Assembly (NCBI RefSeq): GCF_041154675.1
Contig: NZ_AP031322.1
Span: 1,054,001-1,118,000, forward strand
Direction of reading: 5' to 3'
Source: Sulfurisphaera javensis
Lineage (GTDB): Archaea; Thermoproteota; Thermoprotei_A; Sulfolobales; Sulfolobaceae
DNA length: 64,000 nucleotides
In this document: positions 43,465 to 54,435 of the stretch, piece after piece
How the letters are laid out: each line of letters starts with the position of its first letter
Numbering within the stretch: the stretch's first letter is position 1
Translations under genes and position numbers: made by a program
Notes under the pieces: model-generated
Databases searched by the model: none
The model's input: the letters and a program-made list of their open reading frames with translations, nothing else
Told to the model about the DNA's origin: nothing

Positions 43465-44124
43465 ATGATATTTGTGGACACTGACATTTTCATTCCAATA
43501 TATCTTAATCTAGCTGATTTTAATGTTTTAATTATAGGTGGAGGTAAAGTAGGCACTAAAAGAGCTATTAGCTTTGCTGAACATGGGGCAAAAGTTACAG
43601 TAATTAGCCTTTCATTTAGTGATGAATTACTCAAAAATCAAGATAAAATAAATCTTTTAAATGAAAATGCAAACGAGCTATCAGAGGAGTTATTATCAAG
43701 ATTTGATATCATTGTTACAGCAACAAATGACAAAGTACTTAATAGTAAACTTTGTAGCAAAGCCAAACAACTAAGAAAACTTTGTAATAACCCAACCAAT
43801 CCTGAAGAATCAAACTTTATAGTTCCCATTTATTATACAGATAATAAATTATCAATAGCTGTTACTACTTTTGGTAAGTCTAGTTTAAGTTCAAAATATG
43901 TCCTAGAACTTATAAGGGAAAATATCCTTTCTAATAATGCCATTTACAATCTAATTGAAGCTATGGGAGATGTAAAAGATCTTCTGAAAGACGAGATCAA
44001 AGATCCTAGTAAGAGATTTACATATTATAGTAAAATATTTAATGATGAAATATTTAGAAATTATGTAAACGAAGGAAAAATTGAACAAGCAATAAATAGA
44101 GCAAAGGTGATAATAAATGAGTGA
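43465..44124 (+). CDS. Precorrin-2 dehydrogenase/sirohydrochlorin ferrochelatase-like (CysG-N/Met8 type)
   Basis: A 219-residue NAD-binding protein. FNVLIIGGGKVGTKRAISFA near residue 18 is the Rossmann start, and IIVTATNDKVLNSKLCSKAK then NNPTNPEESNFIVPIYYTDN matches the precorrin-2 dehydrogenase family (siroheme synthase N-terminal domain). It forms sirohydrochlorin, the entry to siroheme and to the archaeal heme route. ATG 43432 and GTG 43474 are alternative starts. The gene heads the tetrapyrrole operon and overlaps hemA by eight bases. Confidence 0.85.
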   Translation: MIFVDTDIFIPIYLNLADFNVLIIGGGKVGTKRAISFAEHGAKVTVISLSFSDELLKNQDKINLLNENANELSEELLSRFDIIVTATNDKVLNSKLCSKAKQLRKLCNNPTNPEESNFIVPIYYTDNKLSIAVTTFGKSSLSSKYVLELIRENILSNNAIYNLIEAMGDVKDLLKDEIKDPSKRFTYYSKIFNDEIFRNYVNEGKIEQAINRAKVIINE

Positions 44125-45352
44125 TAGAGAATCTATTAATATTAACAATTATGCTGCAATAGTATATACATATAAAACGGTAGGATTGAGTAAACTTTAT
44201 GAGCATTATGTAAAGGATCAAGATTTGTTAACATTGAAGAATATTATAGATGGAGAGATAAGTGTTGTTCAGACATGTAATAGAGCTGAAACATATCTTT
44301 ACTTTTATGAGGATAATGGAGTCGATAAATTCCTCAAAAAAATTGACGAGATTCATGGAAAGCCAATAAGTAAAGAGGCAATAGTACTAAAAGGAGAGGA
44401 AGCAGTAAAACATTTATTTGAGGTAGCCGCTGGTTTAGATTCTTTAGCAATAGGAGAATACGAAATTTTAAGACAACTTAGAGAAAGCATAGACAAAAGT
44501 AAGAAGATGGGGTTAAGTGATGAAAAATTAAGTTTCCTTTTTGAAAATGCCATAAAAGTTGGTAGAAGAATAAGGCAAAGCACTGAAATTTCAAAAGGCA
44601 AAACCGGAGTTTATGCTTTAGCGATAGATTACGCAAAGCATATGGCTAACTTTTCAGATTCAAGAATTGCAATTGTAGGTGCAGGAGAAATTGGAGATAA
44701 ATTAGCTTTAATGTTAAAAAATGAAGGAGCTAAAGATGTTGTAATATTTAATAGAACATATGAAAAAGCATTAGAAGTAGCTAAAAAATATGGTTTTGTG
44801 GCAGAATCATTAGATTTTAATAAAGTAAACAACTTCGATATAGTATTTGTAGCAATCTACTATGATAAGAAAATTAATTTGCCCGGACCTAAGTTAGTGG
44901 TTGATTTATCCATCCCTACAGTTGTTGAAGGAAATAATGTAATTACTCTTGAGAATTTGAAAACAATGTCAGAAAAGATATTAGAACTTAAGAAAATAAG
45001 TCTCCAAAAGGCAGAGCAGTTAATTCAAATAGAGATAGAGAATTTTAAGAATGAAATCATAAAATATAATCAAAATAGATTAATATCAAAATTCATGAAA
45101 AGAATAGAAGATATTAGAGAAAGTGAAGCAGAAAGAGCCTATTTAGAGATTTTAAAACATATTGACAACAAAGAAGAAATAAAGAATATAATTGATAGGA
45201 TGACTAACTCTATGCTCAAAAAAATCTTTTCACCACTTTTTGAAAACATTAGAAAAAATGAAGATATGGCAAACTACATTAGTAACATTTTCGAAATATT
45301 AAGCAATGGTAACATTTCCGACCCTAAGACCGAGAAGACTGAGAAAAAGTAA
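44117..45352 (+). CDS. hemA: Glutamyl-tRNA reductase
   Basis: A 411-residue NADPH enzyme that reduces Glu-tRNA to glutamate-1-semialdehyde, the first committed tetrapyrrole step. The catalytic Cys is in VVQTCNRAETYLY near residue 55; AAGLDSLAIGEYEILRQLRE near 110 and the Rossmann IAIVGAGEIGDKLALMLKN near 186 follow. The C-terminal helical dimerisation domain fills 300-400. A GGTGAT ribosome site lies seven bases before ATG 44117. It overlaps the dehydrogenase upstream by eight bases and hemB by 47 bases. Confidence 0.95.
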   Translation: MSDRESININNYAAIVYTYKTVGLSKLYEHYVKDQDLLTLKNIIDGEISVVQTCNRAETYLYFYEDNGVDKFLKKIDEIHGKPISKEAIVLKGEEAVKHLFEVAAGLDSLAIGEYEILRQLRESIDKSKKMGLSDEKLSFLFENAIKVGRRIRQSTEISKGKTGVYALAIDYAKHMANFSDSRIAIVGAGEIGDKLALMLKNEGAKDVVIFNRTYEKALEVAKKYGFVAESLDFNKVNNFDIVFVAIYYDKKINLPGPKLVVDLSIPTVVEGNNVITLENLKTMSEKILELKKISLQKAEQLIQIEIENFKNEIIKYNQNRLISKFMKRIEDIRESEAERAYLEILKHIDNKEEIKNIIDRMTNSMLKKIFSPLFENIRKNEDMANYISNIFEILSNGNISDPKTEKTEKK

Positions 45353-46312
45353 ACTAATAAGAGATCTTGTTGCCGAAACCTCACTATCTATCTCCGGATT
45401 AATACAGCCTATATTTATAAAAGAGACTATCAATGAGCCAGAAAAGATAGATAGCATGCCAGGAGTTTATAGATATCCAGTAAATGAACACCTAATAAAG
45501 TATGTGGAAGATGTTTATTCCACTGGTGTACGCAATTTTATTCTATTCGGAATCCCTTCATATAAAGATGACTTTGCCTCTTCAGCATATGCAAAAAATG
45601 GTGTAATACAGCGTTCATTAAGGTTATTAAGAGAAACTTTTGGTGATAAGATACTTTTAATTACTGACGAATGCACGGATGAATATACTTCTCACGGTCA
45701 TTGTGGTATTATAACTCAAAAAGATGGTAAACTTTGTATTGATAATGATGAAAGCCTAAAAGTACATGCAATGATTGCTGTAAGTCAAGCAGAGGCTGGA
45801 GCTGATATTATTGCACCTTCATCAATGATGGATGGAGTAGTGGGAGCTATAAGAAAAGCGCTTGATGAATCTGGATTCAATGATGTTGCTATAATGTCGT
45901 ATAGCGTTAAATATGCGTCGACTTTCTATTCACCATTTAGAGATGCTGCTTATTCTAAACCTGCTTTTGGGGATAGAAGAGGATATCAAATGGATCCCAG
46001 AAATGCATATGAGGCATTAAAAGAAGCAAGTTTAGATATAGAAGAAGGAGCAGATATACTCATGGTGAAGCCAGCTCATACATATCTTGATGTCATAAGG
46101 TTAGTTAAGACAACTTTTCCTCAATATCCATTAGCTGCTTACCACGTTAGTGGAGAATATAGTATGATAAAAGCAGCAGCCTTAAACGGTTGGATAGATG
46201 AAAAAGTTGCTGTATTAGAAATAACTACAGCAATAAAAAGAGCTGGAGCTGATTTGGTTATTACGTATTATGCAAAAGATATAGCTAATTGGATAAAAGA
46301 AGGTGTACCGTT

Positions 46313-46316
<4 letters not shown>
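45306..46316 (+). CDS. hemB: Delta-aminolevulinic acid dehydratase (porphobilinogen synthase)
   Basis: A 336-residue enzyme that joins two 5-aminolevulinates to porphobilinogen. The zinc-binding Cys stretch is [14 protein letters not shown] near residue 118. The first active-site Lys is in [15 protein letters not shown] near 200, and the Schiff-base Lys is in [14 protein letters not shown] near 256. Start ATG 45306 gives a 47-base overlap with hemA; the N-terminus [20 protein letters not shown] is normal for the family, so the overlap is probably real. Confidence 0.95.
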
Positions 46317-47568
<1,252 letters not shown>

Positions 47569-47572
<4 letters not shown>

Positions 47573-48450
47573 AAGTTAGAATAGCAGCAAGAGGTAGTAA
47601 GTTAAGCAGAATTCAGGTTAGAAAAGTAGAAGAGGCATTAAATAAACTAGGCATTGAAACAGAATTTATTGAGGTTAAAACTAAGGCTGATCTTTTTCAA
47701 AACGAGCCTTTATTAAAATTAGGTAAAGGAGTTTTTGAAAAGGAAGTTAATCAAGCAGTTTTGGAAGAGAAAGCTGATGTTGCTGTTCATAGCATGAAGG
47801 ATATACTTTCGGAAATTTCTCCCGATCTTGAGATATATGCTGTATTACCAAGAGACCCTCCATATGATGTTCTTGTGTCTAAGAAAAATATTTTCGATCT
47901 CGAACCTCAAAGCGTTATAGGAACAAGTAGCATTAGAAGGAAGAATTTTTTAAATTTTTATAGAAAAGATATTACAGTTAAGGATCTAAGAGGAAATATA
48001 GATACTAGGCTGAAAAAGTACTTTTCCGGAGAATATGATGGAATAATAATTGCAGAAGCTTCATTAATTAGGTTAGAGGAAAAGATAAACTACTATAGGT
48101 TAGACCCAAGATTATTTACACCTGAAGCTAATCAAGGAATAATAGTAGTCATAGGGAAAAAGAACAATGATAAATTAAGGAAAATATTCAGTGAGATTAA
48201 TGATTATAATACTTTAGAAGTAGCATTAGCTGAAAGAAAAGCCTTAAGTATAGTTGGTGGGGGATGTCATTCTCCCATTGGAGTTTATTTTGAAAAACAA
48301 GATGAAGTAATGCATGGTATTATAAGTACTTCGATTGGCAAAAAAAAGATTACAGTTGAAGAATATTTTAATAGTTCCTCTCCTAATGTAGGAGAATTAT
48401 TAGGAAGAAAATTCTTAGAGGAAATTAAAAATGAAGGTCTTATTCCTTAG
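47569..48450 (+). CDS. hemC: Hydroxymethylbilane synthase (porphobilinogen deaminase)
   Basis: A 293-residue enzyme that polymerises four porphobilinogens. [20 protein letters not shown] at the start, [10 protein letters not shown] near residue 70 (catalytic Asp), [23 protein letters not shown], and the dipyrromethane-binding Cys in [10 protein letters not shown] near 229 are all present. It begins at TTG 47569, overlapping the hemL stop as TTGA, and overlaps hemD by 20 bases. Confidence 0.95.
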
Positions 48451-49066
48451 ACCAGAAGGTTCTTTTATACCCCCAAACAAAAATTTTATACACATAAGTT
48501 TGCTTAAACCTAAATGCTTACCATATCAAGTCAATTTAGACAATATAGATGGAATAGGTTTTACCAGTATAAATGCAGTTAACTGTTTTAAAGATTTTGA
48601 TAAACTATATGATAAAATCTTATTTGCTGTAGGTCCTACAACAGCAGAGGCTATAAAAAATAAGGGATTAGAAAATGTTATAATACCTTCGGATTTTACT
48701 GTTGAAAATCTTATTAACTTGATGAAAACTAAGGTTAAACAACCATTATTAGTAAGAAGCTTAATTGCAATAGATAAGAGCCTAGGCATAGAACAAATAG
48801 CGGATTATACACTAGAAATTAATGAGGAAAAACTTAAGGAAGCAAAAGAACTGATAGAAAATTGTAAGGTTAATGTTATTGTATTAACAAGTTCTTATAT
48901 TGCTAGCTTGGTAAAAGACTTTATAAGAGATTGTCAAATTATTATAAGTATAGGACCCTCTACATCTAAAGTGCTTGTAAATAAGAAAAATATATATGAA
49001 GCAAAAGAGCATGATATGAAAGGCATCTTAAAATTATTGAAAGAATTGGGTGTAAGTGATGAGTGA
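48431..49066 (+). CDS. hemD: Uroporphyrinogen-III synthase
   Basis: A 211-residue HemD-family protein; the family has little sequence conservation. [15 protein letters not shown] near residue 38, [20 protein letters not shown] near 60, IIVTSSY-like [17 protein letters not shown] near 150 and [17 protein letters not shown] near 175 are the recognisable parts. It closes the ring of hydroxymethylbilane with inversion of ring D. Position straight after hemC, with a 20-base overlap, supports the call. Confidence 0.88.
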   Translation: MKVLFLRPEGSFIPPNKNFIHISLLKPKCLPYQVNLDNIDGIGFTSINAVNCFKDFDKLYDKILFAVGPTTAEAIKNKGLENVIIPSDFTVENLINLMKTKVKQPLLVRSLIAIDKSLGIEQIADYTLEINEEKLKEAKELIENCKVNVIVLTSSYIASLVKDFIRDCQIIISIGPSTSKVLVNKKNIYEAKEHDMKGILKLLKELGVSDE

Positions 49067-49319
49067 GGAAATAAAATCATTAACCATTTCTACCTTAAGA
49101 AAGTTAGTAGGAGACTTTGATATAAATTCTCTCGAAATAAAATTTTATCAATCATTTAAGGATAGATATGACATTTACGGGAAATTTCAAAATGATAAAG
49201 GCCTTTATGAATTTGCCATAAGTGTAGATAAAAAAGGAAACATAAAGAGAGATCATATAAATCTCATAATGCCAAGAAAGGTAAGAGACGAAGTAGATAA
49301 AAAAGTACATAGTGAGTAA
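49059..49319 (+). CDS. Unrecognised 86-residue protein in the heme operon
   Basis: A small alpha/beta protein: EIKSLTISTLRKLVGDFDIN, then FYQSFKDRYDIYGKFQNDKG with LYEFAISVDKKGNIKRDHIN. GTG 49056 is an alternative start. It overlaps hemD by eight bases and is two bases before the phosphodiesterase gene, so it is co-transcribed with tetrapyrrole genes. No motif suggests a function. Confidence 0.65.
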   Translation: MSEEIKSLTISTLRKLVGDFDINSLEIKFYQSFKDRYDIYGKFQNDKGLYEFAISVDKKGNIKRDHINLIMPRKVRDEVDKKVHSE

Positions 49320-49321
49320 CT

Positions 49322-50959
49322 TTGAAAGTACTATTGATAGTTATTGACGGGGCATCCTATAAAGTAGTAGAGAAAATAAAAGATAGATTACCTACTATTA
49401 ATAAGTTAATAGAGTCAGGTTTTTATGGAAAACTTGAGTCTGTTTTTCCTTCTCTTACACCTATTGCAATAGCTTCTTTAATTACTGGGAACTTACCAGA
49501 ACATAATGGAATTACAGCACCTAAAATATTTATAAAAGGACGTTCTTTATCAGCTCCACTTTCAGCATTTAGTAGTGAGGGTTTAAAATCAGATCCTATT
49601 TGGGTATATTTAGGAAAGCATGGATACAAAGTGACAGTAACTTCTAATCCTCAAGCATTGCCAGATAAATGGAAAATAAATGATGTTACTTTGTTTGATC
49701 CATATAAAAGTAAGATGAAGAAGTGTAGTGATGCAAAAATAATTACTGAAGGGGAAAATAAAATACTAGGTTTCGTCTGGCTGTCGGAAAAAAGAAATTC
49801 AAAATACTTAATTGTTTATCCTAGCCCTAGTGGAGAAAAAGAAATAGAATTAGAGGAAGGAGAATGGAGTGAACCAATTCAAATAATTGGTAAATGTGGT
49901 AAAGAGGAGTTAAAAGGAGCAGTATTTCTTCACGCTAGAAAAGATAACGTCTATGTTACTCCAATAAGTTTCTTTAATTATAAATGGGGAAATAATATTG
50001 AATTACAGGATAAGGTTTGGAACAATATTGTAACTAAGCATGGTATGATACTTGATGGAGATTATCATTCATTATACAAGGGAATGATTACCTTTGATGA
50101 ATATATTAAAACTATTGAACTTACATACTCATTCTTTCTTAATTATACAATTTTTTTACTTGAGAATACGAACTGGGATTTCGCTATTACATATTTACCC
50201 ATAGTAGATAATTTACAACACTTACTATATGGTGTTAATGACGACAAAGCCTTTGAGTATATAGTTAAAGGCTATCAAATGGCTGATGAGTTTATTAAAA
50301 ATCAATTAGACTATGCAGATATAGTATTTGTTTGTTCTGATCATGGTATAGCACAGATAGAAAAAAGAATTTTTATAAATAAATTCCTAGAAAAAATTAA
50401 TGTATTAAAAATAAACGAAAACGAAGAAATTGACTGGAGTAAAACCAAAGCCTATTATGGTGGAGGTGGACAAATTAGAATAAACTTAAAAAACAGAGAG
50501 AAAAAAGGAATTGTCTCATCAAGAGAATTTCCAAAACTAGTAAGATATATTGTAAGAAATCTCGAGAATCTATCAGATGAGGATACTAATGAAAGAGTTT
50601 TTACATCAATAGTAGCAAAAGAGACACCAGCTAATGATAGAGAGGGTGATATTTATATTACTGGAATAAAGGAAAAATATGGTATAAGTAGCCTTGTTAA
50701 AAAAGACATGAATGTGATCGAGAAAGTTCAATACTATAAAATGACTTCTGGAGAGCACGGTTATTTTAGAAAAGATGATCTTTACGGCATTATTATAGTT
50801 CATGATAAAAAAATGAAAATAAGAAAAACAATACTAAATGCTAAAATAATAGATATAGCACCAACAATTCTTAAACTCTTTAATATAATAAATGTTAAAA
50901 TGGATGGAAAGCCAATTATTACATTAGTAGAAAAGTATGGACATCTCAACAATAGTTAG
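49322..50959 (+). CDS. Alkaline-phosphatase-superfamily phosphodiesterase-like protein
   Basis: A 545-residue protein of the type I phosphodiesterase/nucleotide pyrophosphatase group. The first metal Asp is in VLLIVIDGASYKVVEKI, the nucleophile Thr in SVFPSLTPIAIASLITG near residue 45, metal ligands in YLPIVDNLQHLLYG near 295 and FVCSDHGIAQIEKRI near 338, and SGEHGYFRKDD near 475. It has no signal peptide. Substrate unknown. Start TTG 49322 is two bases after the previous gene; the 3' end overlaps the next gene by 23 bases. Confidence 0.82.
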   Translation: MKVLLIVIDGASYKVVEKIKDRLPTINKLIESGFYGKLESVFPSLTPIAIASLITGNLPEHNGITAPKIFIKGRSLSAPLSAFSSEGLKSDPIWVYLGKHGYKVTVTSNPQALPDKWKINDVTLFDPYKSKMKKCSDAKIITEGENKILGFVWLSEKRNSKYLIVYPSPSGEKEIELEEGEWSEPIQIIGKCGKEELKGAVFLHARKDNVYVTPISFFNYKWGNNIELQDKVWNNIVTKHGMILDGDYHSLYKGMITFDEYIKTIELTYSFFLNYTIFLLENTNWDFAITYLPIVDNLQHLLYGVNDDKAFEYIVKGYQMADEFIKNQLDYADIVFVCSDHGIAQIEKRIFINKFLEKINVLKINENEEIDWSKTKAYYGGGGQIRINLKNREKKGIVSSREFPKLVRYIVRNLENLSDEDTNERVFTSIVAKETPANDREGDIYITGIKEKYGISSLVKKDMNVIEKVQYYKMTSGEHGYFRKDDLYGIIIVHDKKMKIRKTILNAKIIDIAPTILKLFNIINVKMDGKPIITLVEKYGHLNNS

Positions 50960-52301
50960 CAAAAGAAAAAGAAGAGTTATAGGTATCAGTTACATTGAAC
51001 CTGGTTTACCTCATGTTGAAATTATGTTAAATGGAAAAAAGATAAATATAGTAGATACATCACACATTGAAAATTCATACATAAGATTACCATTTAACGT
51101 AAAGTTATTTCACAAAAACTTCATTGTCAGAAAACTTTCTATCACACTATCAAAATTTCAAAAATTACCAGATAGATATATTGAAAATAAGAAGAAGGAG
51201 ATTAAAAGGATAGAAGTAGAAAGATTAATTATAGGTGGAGGAACTTCTGGCTTATCTGCTTTAGATAAGAATTCTTTATTAATAACTCGTGAAATCCTAG
51301 GAGATATTGAATTTGATGAGAGCTTAATACCAGAAATTGAGAGAGAAGAATTACTCTCCAAAATGAAGGAAAAAGTAAAAGAATACGAGAGCAGAATAAT
51401 TAATGGAAATTTTATAGGTAAATTTGATGAAGGATTACTCTTTGAAACTGACTATAATTACTTATTAGTAAATCCTAAAGAGATCATAATTGGCGTAGGT
51501 GGAAGAACATTAAGACCCATTTTTAAGAAAAACTTTATTCAAGGCATAGTTTCTAGGGAGTTGTATTTAAAAAGACTAAAAGATAAGTATAATAATATTA
51601 TAGTTTTAGGATTCACCAATATAACTGCTAGGACTGCATTAAATGCAAAAAAAGCTACGATAATTTATCCTAAAGGAATTAAATTAATTATGTCTAATTT
51701 CTATAAAAAGTTAATAGAAGAAGAAGGGATAGAGATAGTAAATGATGATATTATAGATATAAAGAGAAACAAAGATGGGATAAAAGTAATAACAAAAGAT
51801 GGTAGAACTATTCAAGGACAATTAGTAGTCTTTTCTGTTACTAAACAACCTAGAATTGAAGTTACATACAATATTGGATTAAACTATAAGTTTAATAGAT
51901 CTTTACACATTTACCAACCAGAGAGTAACGAAGCTATAAAGGCAATAGGTGGGACTTTAGGAATTATGGATGAGTATGTGAGTTATCTTAGTGGAATTAA
52001 CTCTCTAGATCAAAGAGTGATAAAGGAATATGAACCAGGATTAATAGACAGTCTTACACAAGAAAAATCTCCATATTTATTTGGAGATTCCGGAATGGTA
52101 TGTGAGTGTGAAGATCTTGATCTAGAAGACGTGTCTTTTGCAATACAATTGGGATTCAATAACGTAGAAGGAATAAAAAGAATAACTGGTTTAGGTACGG
52201 GAGTATGCCAAGGTAAGGTATGCAGTTATTTAGCAGGAAGTCTAACGGAAAGTAATACATTGATTTCATTTAGATCACCTTTGTATCCGGTGAGTTTATG
52301 A
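50937..52301 (+). CDS. FAD/NAD oxidoreductase with a C-terminal Cys cluster (amine dehydrogenase alpha-like)
   Basis: A 454-residue protein. Residues 1-95 form a lead domain that may be a reduced ferredoxin-like part without its Cys. A Rossmann core follows with VERLIIGGGTSGLSALDKNS and IIGVGGRTLRPIF. The C-terminal MVCECEDLDLEDV plus GLGTGVCQGKVCS near 385-430 is the BFD-like CxC...CxxxxC site that binds 2Fe-2S. This is the layout of the alpha subunit of sarcosine oxidase/HcnB/dye-linked proline dehydrogenases. The next gene (four-base ATGA overlap) encodes a matching beta subunit. Confidence 0.78.
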   Translation: MDISTIVSKRKRRVIGISYIEPGLPHVEIMLNGKKINIVDTSHIENSYIRLPFNVKLFHKNFIVRKLSITLSKFQKLPDRYIENKKKEIKRIEVERLIIGGGTSGLSALDKNSLLITREILGDIEFDESLIPEIEREELLSKMKEKVKEYESRIINGNFIGKFDEGLLFETDYNYLLVNPKEIIIGVGGRTLRPIFKKNFIQGIVSRELYLKRLKDKYNNIIVLGFTNITARTALNAKKATIIYPKGIKLIMSNFYKKLIEEEGIEIVNDDIIDIKRNKDGIKVITKDGRTIQGQLVVFSVTKQPRIEVTYNIGLNYKFNRSLHIYQPESNEAIKAIGGTLGIMDEYVSYLSGINSLDQRVIKEYEPGLIDSLTQEKSPYLFGDSGMVCECEDLDLEDVSFAIQLGFNNVEGIKRITGLGTGVCQGKVCSYLAGSLTESNTLISFRSPLYPVSL

Positions 52302-53401
52302 TAGTGATTATAGGAGCCGGTGCTCATGGACTTAGTCTAGCTTACCATTTAAAGAAGAAAGGACTTAAAGACGTAACAATAATTGAAATGAAAAGAATAG
52401 GATATGGGTCAAGTAGTCGTAATGCAGCTAGATTTAGATATCATTTTTACAGTGAAGAAAATGTAAATTATGCACTAAAAGCTATCCCATATCTTATATC
52501 ACAAAGTAAGGTATTATTCTTAAATTCTATTATATACAGAACAGGTTACCTTTGGATATTACGGAATGAGAAGCAAATTTCAGCTTTCAAAAAATTAGAT
52601 TCTTTTTGGAAAAGCAAAGGAGTTGGTGGAAGATTCTTAGACTGTAAAGAATTCCATTACTTGAACGTTGATACTTTATGTTATTATGCTCCACAAGACG
52701 GTGCTTTTCATCATGACTACATTTTATACAGTTATTTTATAGAAATAAAAGACGTATATAAGGTTATTTATGACAAGGTGACAGAGATTTTAACACGTAA
52801 TGGAAAAGTAAAAGGTGTAAAAACAGAATCCGGGAAAACAATTGAAGCAGATATGGTAGTTATTACTGCAGGAGCATGGAGTGGAGAAATCTTACAAAAG
52901 TTAAATTATCCATCATATATTGAACCAGAAAAGAAAGAAATATTCATTACTGAACCTCTTAAATATTTCATAAAACCCCTCATTATAGATAATGAAATTT
53001 ATTTCTCACAAACCCTAAAGGGAGAAATTATTGGTGGAAACGAAAGTAAGACTCAAAGAGGATTCCTACCCTTTACGAATTCTATTTCTGAAATGAGCAA
53101 ATTCATCACTAGTCTTAAAGAACTAGTTAAAGACATTCAAGGGATCGGAATATTAAGAGGATGGAGTGGTTATTATGAAATGACACCAGATCATTCTCAT
53201 ATTATGGGGTTTAGCGAATCATGGCCAGAAGGTTTGTATATCGATGCTGGATACAGTGGACATGGAATGATGTTTGCCCCCTACTCTGGTAAAATAATGG
53301 CTGACCTTATAGCTGATAATAAAAAAGATCCTATGCTTAGTATATTCTCACCAGATAGATTTACCAAGAATAAACTATTAAGTGAAAATTTAGTTATCTA
53401 A
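52298..53401 (+). CDS. FAD-dependent amine/amino-acid dehydrogenase (DAO family, beta subunit-like)
   Basis: A 367-residue DAO-family flavoprotein. The FAD site is IVIIGAGAHGLSLAYHLKKK at residues 2-21 with VTIIEMKRIGYGSSSRNAAR (flavin-contact Ser/Arg) near 40. MVVITAGAWSGEIL near 190 and GYSGHGMMFAPYSGKIMADL near 325 complete the family. It oxidises an amine or amino acid, probably passing electrons through the 2Fe-2S subunit encoded just upstream. The substrate (sarcosine, proline, glycine or another) cannot be decided. Confidence 0.83.
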   Translation: MIVIIGAGAHGLSLAYHLKKKGLKDVTIIEMKRIGYGSSSRNAARFRYHFYSEENVNYALKAIPYLISQSKVLFLNSIIYRTGYLWILRNEKQISAFKKLDSFWKSKGVGGRFLDCKEFHYLNVDTLCYYAPQDGAFHHDYILYSYFIEIKDVYKVIYDKVTEILTRNGKVKGVKTESGKTIEADMVVITAGAWSGEILQKLNYPSYIEPEKKEIFITEPLKYFIKPLIIDNEIYFSQTLKGEIIGGNESKTQRGFLPFTNSISEMSKFITSLKELVKDIQGIGILRGWSGYYEMTPDHSHIMGFSESWPEGLYIDAGYSGHGMMFAPYSGKIMADLIADNKKDPMLSIFSPDRFTKNKLLSENLVI

Positions 53402-54387
53402 ACACTTCTTGGCAAAACTATAAAGGTCTTTTTAGGCAAGTATTTTCTACCAAACTCAAATAAATCTCTTGCAAACTTACTTCTACTTCCATCAATTACA
53501 ATAATATCAGCAGTAGTATTATCAATATAATAAATAGTGTCATCAAAATCTCCGTGACTACTTAAACCTATTATGAATGATTTTTGATCAACTCTTCTAA
53601 TAAAGTCCTTTAGGACCCAACCATCCAACAAAAAATTTGTCGCAGTTTTATCCCTATTTTTAAAGTTTGTGACATGATGAAAAGAAATATACCATCCGTC
53701 TTTCATAATTTCTCTTCCTTCTTTACTTTTCTCTTCAAAAACATTATCAATCCTTATTCCATGCTTTATGGCAACATTAGTTAAATCCTTTATTTTTCCA
53801 GAGACTATAAATGGGGCATCTACGTTAAATTGTCTTAATATCCTCATAGCCTCTTGAATTTTGCCATAATATGCGTATATCCTTACTGGACCTTGTATTA
53901 ATGCATCTCTAATATAATCAGAAAATAGCATTTCTGCCTCTTCTTTATAAGGTCTTTTGTGTAATGGACTCCCATAAGTAGCATCAATCACAAGAACATC
54001 AGGATTCAAAATAGGAGTACCTTTACCGGGATTCTTAAAATCACCAGTATATGCAATTTCTATACCATCAGTATTCACTACTACTTGTGATGCACCCATT
54101 ATATGGTCAGCTTTTTCTAATCTAATCTTTTCATTCACAACATCTAATGTTATACCATACTCTAAGTCTATTCTTTTATGCTTTGGGACAGTATAACCTA
54201 AAACTGATATTGCATCCAACGTAATTGGAGTAGCAATTATGCTTGCACATTCCTTTATACTTTTGTCTAATTCGTTTAAATGATCAGAATGAAAGTGAGT
54301 CAATACTCTAAATAATCTTCTAAAATGACCATCAATAGTGAAATTCTTCCCTAATAAAATTGCACCATTATCTAATATGTCAAACAC
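53398..54387 (-). CDS. Metallo-beta-lactamase-fold protein next to DNA ligase
   Basis: A 329-residue MBL-fold protein. Metal motif HxHxDH is in VLTHFHSDHLNELD near residue 31, with ADHIMGASQVVV, AYTGDFKNPGKGTPIL near 115 and FIIGLSSHGDFDDTIY near 283. The GDF and SSHGDFDD motifs resemble the beta-CASP/SNM1-like nucleic-acid nucleases and the mRNA 3'-end factor group, but it is shorter than full beta-CASP proteins (about 420). It lies 48 bases downstream of lig on the same strand, so a DNA-repair nuclease is a reasonable inference. Its 3' end overlaps the DAO gene by four bases. Confidence 0.8.
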   Translation of the reverse strand: MFDILDNGAILLGKNFTIDGHFRRLFRVLTHFHSDHLNELDKSIKECASIIATPITLDAISVLGYTVPKHKRIDLEYGITLDVVNEKIRLEKADHIMGASQVVVNTDGIEIAYTGDFKNPGKGTPILNPDVLVIDATYGSPLHKRPYKEEAEMLFSDYIRDALIQGPVRIYAYYGKIQEAMRILRQFNVDAPFIVSGKIKDLTNVAIKHGIRIDNVFEEKSKEGREIMKDGWYISFHHVTNFKNRDKTATNFLLDGWVLKDFIRRVDQKSFIIGLSSHGDFDDTIYYIDNTTADIIVIDGSRSKFARDLFEFGRKYLPKKTFIVLPRSV

Positions 54388-54435
54388 TATCTATTTTTGG
54401 AATAATTAGTATATGAAGTTTAGTTTAATAATTCC

